A DNA stretch of 64,000 bases, taken from Sarcocystis neurona (Eukaryota; Apicomplexa; Conoidasida; Eucoccidiorida; Sarcocystidae). Position 1 is the stretch's first letter; each line of letters starts with the position of its first letter. Location: positions 1,428,007 through 1,492,006 of the forward strand of contig KL647298.1 in NCBI GenBank assembly GCA_000727475.1. The letters run 5' to 3'. Position numbers and translations under genes: made by a program. The notes under the pieces were generated by a model. That model worked only from the letters and a program-made list of their open reading frames with translations, had not been told where the DNA came from and searched no databases. Positions 38,999 to 50,572 of the stretch are shown one piece after another.

Positions 38999-41900
38999 TT
39001 CGCTTTTTGAATCTCATCAAGCCGGTGATGTGCGTGCTGCCGGAGGTGCAAGCGCCAGACAGGAAGATCCCTTTTAAAGAGAAAATTTTGTGGACGCTCG
39101 TTTCTCTCGCCGTCTTTCTCATCTGCTGCCAAATTCCTCTGTATGGCATCCGCACAAACAAAAGTGCAGATCCTTTCTACTGGATGCGCGTTATTCTCGC
39201 GTCCAACAGAGGAACTCTGATGGAACTAGGTATTAACGACCTCACAACTTGTTGCAGCAATTCTCTCCTCTTCCCTGCTGGTGCTCCTCCTGCCACAACT
39301 GCGTGCTCCTGCCGCGCCTGCTGTTGGCGTCTCCGTCCGCGTGATCTGCGGCTGTTGCTGTCCCCCTTTTCTTTCCTTGCCGCTGCAACTACTGGTGCTG
39401 TCACTGGCGCTTGTTCTGCTGCTGCTTTTGGTGCTGCTGCTGCTTATATCAGTGCCACTGCCTTGGTGGGCCGCCACTGCTGCTTTTGCTGCTGCGGCTG
39501 CCGCGCCTTGGGTGCTACTGTTGCTGCTATCATCGTCTTGCTCTGCCGCCGTCTCTGCTCTGTTTTGCAGCTGCGGCTGTTCTTAGAGGTCGTTGGCGCT
39601 GCTGCTGCGTCCGCATAGGCCGGCTGCTTCCTGTGAGGAGTGGACGATGTTGCTTCTTCAGCGCTTGCTGCTCATCTCTCCTTGGCTGCTGATAAGCTGT
39701 TGCTGTTGCTGCTGCTGTGTCGGGTGCTCTTCTTCGTCTAACGCCTATGCATGCGAGTGCTGCGCTGCTGCTGCTGCTGCCGGTGCTGCAGCGCGCGATT
39801 CCCTGGTGCGCGCGGCTGCGGCTTGGCGCCTGTTGCAGCCACTGCGACTCCTGCTCTTCTACAAAACTCTTCATATCGGGTATACCTGCTTAGCGTTTCT
39901 TCCACAAGTTTGAATGTGTATTTGTTCTTATGACTGCTTAAGTGGTCTGTGCGAGGTCTGTACTGGCGCAGCACGTACCAGTGTGTATGTACTTGCATAG
40001 CTGTGGCGGGGCGTGCGGGTGTGTCAGGTTGTCGGTGCTGCTAAAGCCGGCTTCTTCTGGATGCGCTGCTGGCTAGGGCTGCTCCTGCGGCAGAAAATGT
40101 TCCTACAGGTGCAGCACCGTCTTGGCGCTGCACTTTTCGAATTTTGCTACTTCGGCGTACCGTCGTCGCTGTCTTTGCTGGCCCCCTTGGCTGCTGCTGC
40201 TGTTACTTTGATAATGTTACTGCTTTTATGTCTGTGTGCTGCTGCAGCGGCAGCATCTGTGCACGTCCAGCTGCGCAGGACTACCTGCTGCTAGGGCGCC
40301 TACATTTCCACGCATCTCGCTACTGCGATTGTGTGGGTGCGTGTGTACTTGTTGCTGCTGTTGCCACGCTGCTGTTGCTGGTGCTGCGGTTGCTGCTGCT
40401 GCTGTTGCTGTTGCTGCTGCTCCTGTTGTTGTGCTGCGTCGCAGGTATTTCCCCAATCGTCACTAGCGGCATGGTGATGCAGCTCCTTGCAGGGAGTCGC
40501 ATTATTCAGGTAGATCAGTCGCTCAAGGAAGACCGGGCCTTATTTCAAGGAGCTCAGAAGTGTAAGGACTTCTACGTCTTCTCCTTTGTTTTCTCTGTGT
40601 TCTTCTGTTTCCCCACCTCTGTTTCTAACTTTTTGCACGCGTCCTCCAGATGGGATCAGCTCCTTCCGTCTTTTTCTGTTATCCTTCAGGGCTCTCATGT
40701 CCGTGTGAGCGCCGTTGATACTATTGTACGTATATATATGTGGATAGCTCGTAACTGTAGTTGTGTTGCTGATGAAGACGAAGCAGCTTACGAGCTCACT
40801 TGCCGCTGCAGGGCTCTGTTGCTGCTGCGGTTGCTGCGCCGCTGCTGCTGCTGTGCCGCTGCTGCGCTCTCCTGTTGTGCCGCTAGTCCTGTTGCTTCGC
40901 TGCGGCTCCTCGCGCGTCACTGCCTCCCTGCTGCTGCTGTGTGGCTGCTGCTATGTTGCTGCTGCTATGTGGCTGCTGCTATGTTGCTGCTGCTATGTGG
41001 CTGCTGCAGTGCTCGGATTGATCATTACGGTAGGCGAGGCGGTGGCATACGTTATCAGTGGCATGTACGGGGACGTCCAGGACCTTGGCGCGAGTACGTT
41101 TGCGCATCTGTCTTCATGTCACCTGCGCTTTGTTCCAGCGGCTTCCACCCGGCGCATTGTGTCTACCTGTCTGTCCGTCATGAGTATAGACTGTCCATAG
41201 AGATCCACAGATGTACGAAGAAGGTCGTCTCTTAAGAGTAGAAGCCTAAGCGTTGCACACACACCTACTAATGTCTGCACGCCTGACATAGATAGCTGTC
41301 GTATACCCGGAAGAATTCGTCGCATATAGCGCTGTACAGATATGAGCTTATGTACGTACACCATATATATATATATATATGTATATCTGTGGGAGAAGTG
41401 TACATGTACGGAGAGGTAGGAGTTTTGGGAGACAGTTTTTTTCTTTCAGAGAACGACTAGTTGAAGTGGAAGATTCGACTCACTGATATTTTCCACTTTT
41501 TGTAGACTTCCTCTTCAGATGTATCTGTTGTAAGCAACTTCTCCTTTTCCTCTGCAAGCGTATACGTATGTAAACGCGTGTCAACACACCAAGAGCCTAC
41601 ATCAGTGTGTATCTGTGTAGTAATTCAAAGTATGGACACATAGCCGTCACTAGGCTGTATGGGCTGAGCTTCATATAAACATGTATATATATATATATAA
41701 GAAGCATACATATATATGTGTGTCTTCACAGGCATGTGTGTATATGTATATTCACCCGCAGAGATGCGCGTGCGCGTGTCTCTTTCTCTACATCTATGTA
41801 TGTGGACGGCGGCACAGAGGCGCATACTTGTGATAGTGGGAGTTCACTCGCAGCCACGCAGACAGAAAAAGGAGAGTTTGTTTTGTAGTGGGTGGTAGGA

Positions 41901-44900
41901 ACATCACCGCGTGGGCACTCGACAGGGACACGGACGTGACGCAGGAAAATGGTGCATGCTCTAGCAGAGGTTTTCTGCTTCTCCACTTCTTGCCGCACGT
42001 ATATCTACACCTCTATATACACACATGCATATGTCTACAAATACATATATATATATATATATATAGATATTTACATGTATATGTATAAATATACGTATGT
42101 GTATGTTATACGCATTTCATGCTGTGTCTTACATTCGGCTTCCTGTTTTTGTTGCGTAGTTCAAATCGAAGAGCTTGCACGTACATATGTCTATTAGAGA
42201 TAGTGGCCTGCGCGCAGGAGAAAAGTAGACGTCGCCTACGCGTGCCCGCCTCTGGTTTATCCCCTGCAGCTCTTTTTTCTTTTGTGTACGTTCACGCGTT
42301 CGTGCAAACACGTCGAATCGCATGCGCACACACACCTGGACACACCTTCACTCTTCACTGCAACGCATATATTTGTCTGCATGGCACCTATATATATATG
42401 TGAGTGTTCCTCTATTTCTTCTCATTTCCCCTGGTCCACAGAGCTGTGCACAGGTCCCTTTTGCCGCCTCAAGAGGTCCACGTACACACGTGTGAATCTA
42501 GCCGGGGGCTCCGACAGCCGTGTGGGCAGACGGTAGGTGTCCAGGTGTGTAGGCGCATGCAGCTGTCTCAACTTTTGTTGTTCGGTGTGCGGCTGCTCTG
42601 CTTTCCTCAGCGAACGCCTTGTTGATTATCTTGCAGCTTTTTATATCGGGAGTCGTCGTCATCATCCTGGACGAGCTGCTGCAGAAAGGCTACGGCCTCG
42701 GCAGCGGCATTTCTCTCTTCATCGCTACCAACATTTGTGAGACGATCATATGGAAAGTAAGTTGAATGGTCTCTCTGCGGGGCAGCAGCGCACCAGCGGG
42801 AAAAAAGCAGAGAAGGAAGAAAAGAGAAGAAACGAGATACAGCAGACGCAACAAAGCTGCTTCAAATTATAGGCATACTCCCTCGCTAGACGGACATATA
42901 TATATATATTGACTGGTGCGCGCTAGATTACAGACGGGATCTTGTGTACACGTGCAAACGAATAGATGCCTCGTAGAATATTCTGAGTCGCACACATATA
43001 TATAAATGGATTAAGGAGGCCGCTCGTTGCGTCCGCAGGGTTGTACGTGCATTACATTACGGGCCACCATACATCAATATATGCATGTGTATATACATGG
43101 ATCTTTTAGAAATTTTGTAGTCTGACTGTTACGTATATACCTAAATGTGTCTGCATACATATATATATAAACACACTAGAGGTGCAGCGACCTACGTATA
43201 CATATATAAATGTCTTCTTAAAATTTTGTAGTCCGTCTATTCCCTCTGTAGATATCTACATATGTCTGCTTACATATACACACACACTGGAGGAGCAGCG
43301 ACCCACATATATATATATATATAGGTACACATGTATATATGTCTTTCTAAAATTTTGTAGTTTGACTATTACATGTATATTTCTATGTGGCTGCGTGTAT
43401 ATATATACACACAGACCAGAGGGACAGCGACGTAGGTATGTGTCCTTGCGGCTGCTGCTGTTACTGTGGAAAGTGAGAAAAAGAGAGATTACATGTTGTG
43501 GCTCTTCGAGAAGCCCTCTGCTCCCCTTCGTGTTCATAACAACACGCAGATTAATTCGCATATATTCATATTACTGTATACGTGTATACATATATATATA
43601 TGCCGTGCTGTGTACTCTCTCCATATGTATATATTCATATATGTGTTGGTGGAGTATTTGTAGCTGTACGTATATGTATATAAGGAGAGCTGTGCCAGCT
43701 TTCGAGTTTATCACCGGGGCCGTATACGCATACACGTGTACATACATACTACCATCTATATATATATAAAGAGAGAGAGAGTATACAGCACGAAATACAT
43801 ATATGTGTATACGTACGTCTGTATGAGGAGCGCCCACATGCCACTGCGGACAGATGAAAATGTATCGAAGCATATATACACACATCAACGTACGTGTTTC
43901 TACATGTCTACACAAGAATTTCCACATATATGTATTTACGTGTATACCACTGAGGCCTGCGTTGCAACCGGACCGCGGCGAGGCTCGTCTTCCCGTCTAC
44001 CGCCATGTGTGTGTAGGTGTCTACGTGTTGCCACAATCTCTGTGCATGTTTGTTTTTCTTCGTAGGAGAGAAACGTACGTAGTTTCTCTTCTTCTATGCC
44101 CACGCACATTTCTGTAGTAAATCTGTGTATCTATGCGTAAGTGGACGTACCTCTGTTGGGAACCTTCACACATACATATATGCGTGCAAGCTGAGGAAGC
44201 CTCAGGCTTCTGGGTCCGGCCTTTGACAGATGTAGCGGTAGACAAGTCTGGTTGCGTTTAAGTACTCGGAACAGCCGCAGAAGCCGCTGGAAAGTCGACT
44301 TTTCGTTGTTACGTTCCTCGGTGTCTTCTCTATTCCCCTCTTTTCTCCGCACGGTGGTCATCTTCCTGAAAAATCGACTTCTTCGCTGTTACGTCTCGGT
44401 GCGTTTTTTGTTACTTCCTTGCGGCTCTCTCTCCGTCTCTCTCTGTGTCGCCCTCCACGTTTTTTTTCTGCGTGATGCGCTCCTGTGCACGCGCGTGTCC
44501 CTGTCCCTATGCGCGTACATCTACGTATGTCCATATGCATTAATAAGTATATATATAGATATACATACACTTACGTATATATACTTATAAATACATATAT
44601 ATACATATGTATATGGTTACATTTATATGTATATATATATGCATACATGTGTACATGTATGTACGCTTATGTATATATACGTATAAATACATATATTTAA
44701 ATATACACACATATATAAACATAAGTGTACATACACATATAAATACATATATATACATACATACATACATATGTGGGTACACTTATATGAATCTGCACAT
44801 ATATATATATATATGCATACATGTATAGATATACGTACACTTATGTATGTATACATATAAATTCATATATATACGTGTATGTCGATATATATATATTTAT

Positions 44901-45382
44901 ATATATACATATAAATATGCATACGCACATTGACGCGTGTGCACACGTACACATCTACGTGATTATTTGTGGTGGGCACTTAGATTACTACATAAAGATG
45001 AAGACACGTCTACATCTGTCCATAAACATGTGTGTTTACGTGTGTAGATGCGAGGAAGAGACAGAGAGAAGCCTCGCACATGTGTCGAGTGGCATTTTTT
45101 TCTGGTCGTCTGAGAAGTTTGTTTTTGCGTACTCCGTCTCGCTCTCTGAATCCGTACATTCGGTCGTATTTCTTGCAAGTCGCTGCCTTCCGCGGTTCTC
45201 TACGTGTCCGTGTCTCTATTTTTCTTTTCCTCGGTGTCTCTCTGTGTGTGGGTGGTTTGTGCGTCGGGGGTGGTGTGCGGTGGTGGCCTGCAGCCGCCCT
45301 TTCGGTGCCGTCTCGTCTCCGTGTGGTGGCGGTGGTCCCCCGCCGTGCCCCCGCCCCCCCTTGTCACACGTCTCTTCTTTTT

Positions 45383-45419
<37 letters not shown>

Positions 45420-46087
45420 GTCCNNNNNNNNNNNNNNNNNNNNNNNNNNNNNNNNNNNNNNNNNNNNNNNNNNNNNNNNNNNNNNNNNNNNNNNNNNNNN
45501 NNNNNNNNNNNNNNNNNNNNNNNNNNNNNNNNNNNNNNNNNNNNNNNNNNNNNNNNNNNNNNNNNNNNNNNNNNNNNNNNNNNNNNNNNNNNNNNNNNNN
45601 NNNNNNNNNNNNNNNNNNNNNNNNNNNNNNNNNNNNNNNNNNNNNNNNNNNNNNNNNNNNNNNNNNNNNNNNNNNNNNNNNNNNNNNNNNNNNNNNNNNN
45701 NNNNNNNNNNNNNNNNNNNNNNNNNNNNNNNNNNNNNNNNNNNNNNNNNNNNNNNNNNNNNNNNNNNNNNNNNNNNNNNNNNNNNNNNNNNNNNNNNNNN
45801 NNNNNNNNNNNNNNNNNNNNNNNNNNNNNNNNNNNNNNNNNNNNNNNNNNNNNNNNNNNNNNNNNNNNNNNNNNNNNNNNNNNNNNNNNNNNNNNNNNNN
45901 NNNNNNNNNNNNNNNNNNNNNNNNNNNNNNNNNNNNNNNNNNNNNNNNNNNNNNNNNNNNNNNNNNNNNNNNNNNNNNNNNNNNNNNNNNNNNNNNNNNN
46001 NNNNNNNNNNNNNNNNNNNNNNNNNNNNNNNNNNNNNNNNNNNNNNNNNNNNNNNNNNNNNNNNNNNNNNNNNNNNNNNNNNNNNNN

Positions 46088-46122
<35 letters not shown>

Positions 46123-47500
46123 TCCCGTCTCAGGCCTTCAGTCCGACGACGATCAAGACAGGGAAGGGGACGGAGTTTGAAGGCGCGCTGGTGGCGCTGT
46201 TTCACTGCCTGTTCACTAAGTCAAGCAATGTCGTGGCGCTGAAGGAGGCGTTTTATCGGTCGAGCGCGCCGAACATTACTTCGCTGCTGGCAACAGTTTT
46301 AGTGTTCTTGATAGTTATCTATTTCCAGGGATTTCGGGTGGACTTGGCGGTGAAGTACCAGCGGGTGCGGGGGCAGCAGGGCTCGTACCCCATCAAGCTG
46401 TTTTACACAAGCAACATTCCCATTATTCTGCAGACGGCGCTCGTCTCGAACCTCTACTTTCTCTCCCAGCTGCTCTACCGCCGGTTCAAAAGCAATGTTC
46501 TTGTTAATCTCCTCGGCCAGTGGCAGGACGTCGACGCAGCCTCCGGAGGTGGCGGGCACGCGGTTCCCGTCGGTGGACTCGCGTACTACATCTCCCCTCC
46601 TGGCTCTTTTGCAGATATTCTCGAAGACCCGCTCCACTCTTTTGTCTACATCACATTTGTTCTCGTCTCCTGCGCACTCTTCAGCAAAACGTGGATCGAA
46701 GTCAGCGGCAGCAGCGCGAGAGACGTCGCCAAACAACTGCGGGACCAGCAAATGGTCATGAAGGGCTACAGAGATTCTTCGCTCGTCCAGGTGAGGAGAA
46801 CAGAAAAGGGAAGAAAAGCCGCAGGGGAAGAAAAGAGAGGAAGGCGAGGAAGCGGCGGACGGGGAGAAGAAAGAAAAGGCAGCGGAAGAAGAAATGTAGG
46901 ACGAGCACGAAACCGAGAAGAAGACCGGAAAGGGGACGAACAAACGGAGACAGCGAAGAAGAAGAAGAACAGCAGCAGCAGCAGCCGAAGAAGAAGGCGA
47001 AAGGCAAAAAGAAGAAGAGGAAGACGAAGAAGAGGGAGATGATAAATATATCATCTATATATGTGTGTGCTTGTGTCTGGACGTGTACCGCGCTGTCTCT
47101 CTTCATGCTGAAAAGCAGAAGGCAGAGAGACAGAGAGGGGGACACAACGCGAGGAGGGCGTCCGCTGGCTGGTGCACGAAGAAGTATTCTCTTCTCCGGC
47201 TCTTTTCCTCTTCTCCGGCTCTTTATATGTAGAAGTGTCTGAGTTGTGGTGGACGAGGGACGTTTCACCGCCAAGAAGCAGACGACACTTACGTAGGCAC
47301 GTCGACGCGAAGAGAACGAGGAAACGTAAAAAGTGAAGGAAGAAGAGAAGAGAAAACTGTTAGAAAGTAATCGAGAAGGAAGGAGAAAAGGGAAAGGAGG
47401 AAAATCGAAGAAACGGAGACAGTACGAAGCGGACCAAGCATGTTCACATGTGTTTGGGTATGTAGACGTCGTGCAGGTTGTAAGTGTGTATACGTATATA

Positions 47501-47536
<36 letters not shown>

Positions 47537-47680
47537 AGCATACTTGTATATCTGCGATCTATGTATGTAAATGTAGAGTCGTACGGTTGACTCTGATATA
47601 CATTGGTACGACATGTTGCTACAACAGAATTTGTGTTGAACCCAACAAGAGCACTTGTTCACACTTACACATGTGCATAC

Positions 47681-47720
<40 letters not shown>

Positions 47721-48496
47721 GTAGGTACTTGTTTTGGAGAAACTTGCGATGAGCACACATGTATTCGAATAGTTGATCGAAAGTGTCTGCGTTTAGTGGA
47801 ACAGACGAAATAGAACATTTCCATATAGATGTGCGCATGTCCACAAAAGTACGTACACACGTCAATGACTGGACATTCGTAGTCGCAGGGAGATTCGTCG
47901 AGCGTCCACTTCGAAGCAGAAGCCACCTGCTTCTCACGCGCCCCAGCTGCTGCTGTTCCGCTGGGCGCGGGCACTGCCTCTCAAGCAGTCGCCGCTCGCG
48001 GTGCTCTGTTGCCTTTTGTCTTCTTGCTGCTTTCGTCCCTCCTCCAACGTCTCTCTCTGTTGCTGCGGTGCTCCTTCTTCGCCTGCGGCCGTGCTCTCTG
48101 TGGTGGACTGCTGCCTCTTTGATACTTACCTCTGCTGCTGCTGCTGCCGCTGCTTCTGCACCTGCCGCTTCTTTTCTGCTGCTGCTGCTGCTGCGTCTGC
48201 CCCTGCTACTTGTTCTTCGGCTCCTGCTGCTGCTGCTTCTTGTGCCCCAACTGCTCTTTCTGCACCTGCACCTCCTTTTGTTGCTGCTGTCGCTGCTGCT
48301 GCAGGTGTTGAACCGGTACATTCCCACGGCAGCGGCGTTCGGAGGCATGTGCATCGGCGCTTTGACGATCATAGCAGACTTCCTTGGTGCTATTGGGAGT
48401 GGGACCGGGATTCTTCTTGCTGTTACTATCATTTATCAGTACTACGAGATGCTTGCAAGAGAACGAGAGCAAGGTGAGGGGCCTCTCTTCTGTTAG
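38999..48496 (+). CDS. SEC61A: Sec61 alpha subunit, ER protein translocation channel (start exon not placed)
   Basis: Sec61 alpha forms the channel for co-translational import and membrane insertion at the ER, with the beta and gamma subunits. Placed coding exons are 38999-39229, 40445-40561, 41010-41093, 42611-42756, 46134-46790 and 48305-48496. All junctions have GT..AG and matching phase, for example GTAAGG at 40562 and GTAAGT at 42757. Family landmarks appear in order: [125 protein letters not shown] and [16 protein letters not shown]. The placed exons sum to 1427 nt and need one base plus ATG upstream. An ATGG exon would give 476 residues, the length of human Sec61 alpha. The stop is TAG at 48494; a GTGAGG at 48474 could instead splice to another tail. 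A 664-N gap lies in an intron. Confidence 0.96.
39270..39860 (+). repeat. CTG-rich tract in Sec61 alpha intron
   Basis: CTG and near-CTG triplets fill the intron that follows the first placed exon. They leave several plus-strand frames open, which explains the long apparent ORFs here. Further CTG tracts continue at 40180-40440, up to the next exon's acceptor. Confidence 0.75.
40800..41009 (+). repeat. CTG/CTATG repeats ending at a 3' splice site
   Basis: CTG triplets pass into alternating GCTGCTATGTTG and GCTGCTATGTGG units from about 40945. They end in CTGCTGCAG exactly at the acceptor of the Sec61 alpha exon starting at 41010. Confidence 0.8.
43101..43434. repeat. Three-copy tandem repeat of 111-129 bp in Sec61 alpha intron
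   Basis: The motif AATTTTGTAG ends at 43120, 43231 and 43360. A companion GCAGCGAC (ACAGCGAC in the last copy) falls at 43184, 43295 and about 43424. Between them lie TATATATA and ACACAC runs of variable length, which account for the spacing differences. Confidence 0.8.
44530..44930. repeat. Dense TA/CATA microsatellite block in Sec61 alpha intron
   Basis: About 400 bp made almost entirely of TATATA, ACATATAA and TGTATA variants, with loosely repeated units such as ATAAATACATATAT. No coding content. Confidence 0.85.
45384..46123. other. Assembly gap (45424-46087) inside a (GT)n microsatellite
   Basis: 664 Ns are flanked on both sides by (GT)n: roughly 45384-45418 on the left and 46088-46121 on the right. 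The gap lies in the Sec61 alpha intron between exons 42611-42756 and 46134-46790, so no coding sequence of that gene is lost. The true gap length is unknown. Confidence 0.95.
46791..47045 (+). repeat. Purine-rich tract downstream of a Sec61 alpha donor site
   Basis: GAAGAAG/GGAAAAG-type sequence begins right after the GTGAGG donor at 46791 and runs about 250 bp. It keeps frames open into the intron, giving a spurious R/K-rich C-terminal extension. The true splice joins 46790 to 48305. Confidence 0.75.
47940..48304 (+). repeat. CTG tract ending at the last Sec61 alpha acceptor
   Basis: CTG-rich triplets run to CTGCTGCTGCAG at 48304, directly adjoining the exon that starts at 48305. The repeat supplies the sequence where a pyrimidine tract would be expected. 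Confidence 0.8.
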
Positions 48497-50465
48497 CAGC
48501 CGGGCGTGCTTTTCTTCCACAATTCAACAGTACGGATCTCGCCAGGCCTTCAAAAGTAGTATATATTATCTGTGGATGCACGCGTGTCCATCTCCCTGTC
48601 TGTACAGTTATATGTATGTAATTCATGTACCGAGTTAACATTAGGAGACCTGCTCTATGAAAACTCATATACATACATGTACATACATATATGTGTATGT
48701 GTCTGTGTGTGTCTCACTGCTTCTTCCTTGACGTGTGGTCTTACCACAACGCATGTGTGTATCTCTGTATACGTGCAAGTATATATACAAGTACTTCTTC
48801 TGTAGGCACGCATGTACTTACGTAGGGGCGGCGAAATAACGGAGAAGTCAAAGAATAGTTTCTAGGACGTAAGAGACAGTTTCGAAAGAGAAAAGTCGCT
48901 CTCCTTTCTGTCTAAGAATGTAAGTCTAGCCTATGAGCTTGGACATATTTGCGTGTGTCTCTGTGTATATCTGTAAATGTATACAAATATGTGTGAATAT
49001 GTGTGCATCTAAATATAATTGCACGTGCCTGTACGCGTGCGTCCATGTATATGTATGTAGGTATTGATGCCGTGTATATATTTTCCAGAGTGACGCTCGC
49101 ATTCTGCTTGTATATCTGATGGTACGCATTTACTGGGAAGAGAGGAAAAAGACTGCGTGAATTTACGGGTCACTCGTAGACTTATATATATACACATACG
49201 TATATTGATATGTAGGCCTGTGGCCCTATATGTATTTGTCTACGCACAACATACGCAGACCTATCCATACAGACATACGTACATATGTGGAGATATATGT
49301 GTTTGTACATGGCAAGACATATAGACCCATCCACTCTCATATATGTAGTTGTATAGAGACAGCCAGATAGATTACAAACGTACTGGGAAGTGTGTGTGTG
49401 TGTGTGTGTATGTGTAGTGTTATATATGTACGCATATTTATACATGTGTATGTACATGGAGTGCCTGGGCAGCTGGGCACTTTTAATGAGACAGCCGTGA
49501 CTTGCGTCACTTATCTCCTCGTATTCGACTCTCCTTTACAACGTAGTGCGGATGGCACAGATATTTGTGACTTCTCCTGAAGGCACGCGCGCGTGCACAG
49601 GATATGCTCCTGGACATGGGCAGATGCTGGAGGCAGTCTTGGGGTGTTACGGTCTGCTGTTTACGCGCAACAGAAGACGACGAAAAGAGCGAAAAAGTAT
49701 TCTACCCTCCGTCTGTCTCTTTTTTTGTCTTCGTCTTTGTGCGGAGGCATGCACGTGTCTCTGTCTTCTTCTGTAAGTGGTCGCGGCAGTCAAGGTGTAA
49801 GTTTGTCTACGGAGAGCTTCATCTGACGTCTTCCTTCGGACAGAAAATACCCCCTGCTGTCCCTGCTGCATCACGTCCAAGAGGCAGCTGTTCGAGCTGC
49901 CCACTGGTGCAATTGCCGTAGACATATACGTGGTGTCATGAAAAGACCTCCGCAGCGATGTTCTCTGCGGCACTCCCTCTGTTCTTCCGCCCTTCCCCGT
50001 ATATCTCTGGTTGTCTGTCTCTATCTCTCTCGACCAAATACGTATATTCGTAGTGTGTATAAAACAGTGCCCTACGCACGCACTTATTTATACGAACATA
50101 AATAAATATATATATGTATACATATATATATGTGTGTATATAGTGTGTGTATGAATGATAGACATCCTGCACCTATTTTCACGGATATATATATATATAT
50201 GTGTATATCGTGTATGGATAACGTCGTGCGTGTATAGGTGTGGAGCTAGATAAATGCTTCTGCAAATATATGTTACATAGGTGGAATTTGTGTAGTGGGC
50301 GTTGTGTGTGTATATTCGTGTGTGTATCAGGCGTGTTCACGTCTTTGTGTACGTGTGTGGGTCTTCTTGTAGTCGGGGCGCTCACCTGCTAGATAAAAAA
50401 CGAAGAGGTACACTTTTTGCTGCTGCTGTGGCTGCTGGTTGCGCTGCGTGTGTCTGCTCCTGCAG
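48497..50465. other. Sec61 alpha 3' flank with microsatellites; ambiguous small ORFs
   Basis: Mostly TGTATA microsatellites. Around 49552-49941 both strands look coding. On plus, ATG at 49552 opens MAQIFVTSPEGTR, with a possible intron 49697-49843 and a tail containing CCPCCITSKRQLFELPTG, stop at 49941. On minus, the complement of 49921-49650 gives MSTAIAPVGSSNSCLLDV. I cannot choose between them and neither matches a family I recognise. Confidence 0.25.
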
Positions 50466-50572
50466 GAAATGCCATTTTCTGACTTCCGTCTAAATGAGGA
50501 AAAGAACGGATCGCCGTTCCAGACATCCGCTCTCTCACACTCTCCAAGTCTCCGCTCTCTCTCCCTTCCACG
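50466..50572 (+). other. Candidate internal exon, unrecognised
   Basis: It follows a CTG-rich stretch ending CTCCTGCAG, the same acceptor style as the Sec61 alpha exons. It encodes a non-repetitive peptide beginning EMPFSDFRLNEEKNGSPF and ends at a GTAAAC. No neighbouring exons were joined with confidence. Confidence 0.25.

Noticed and set aside
46791..47042. R/K/E-rich extension of the large Sec61 alpha exon
   Set aside because: It begins exactly at a GTGAGG donor, and the next Sec61 block ([12 protein letters not shown]) resumes in frame at 48305, so it is intron.
44821..47042. Several very long frames crossing the N gap
   Set aside because: Their length comes from undetermined bases and flanking GT repeats; only 46134-46790 within them is a real exon.
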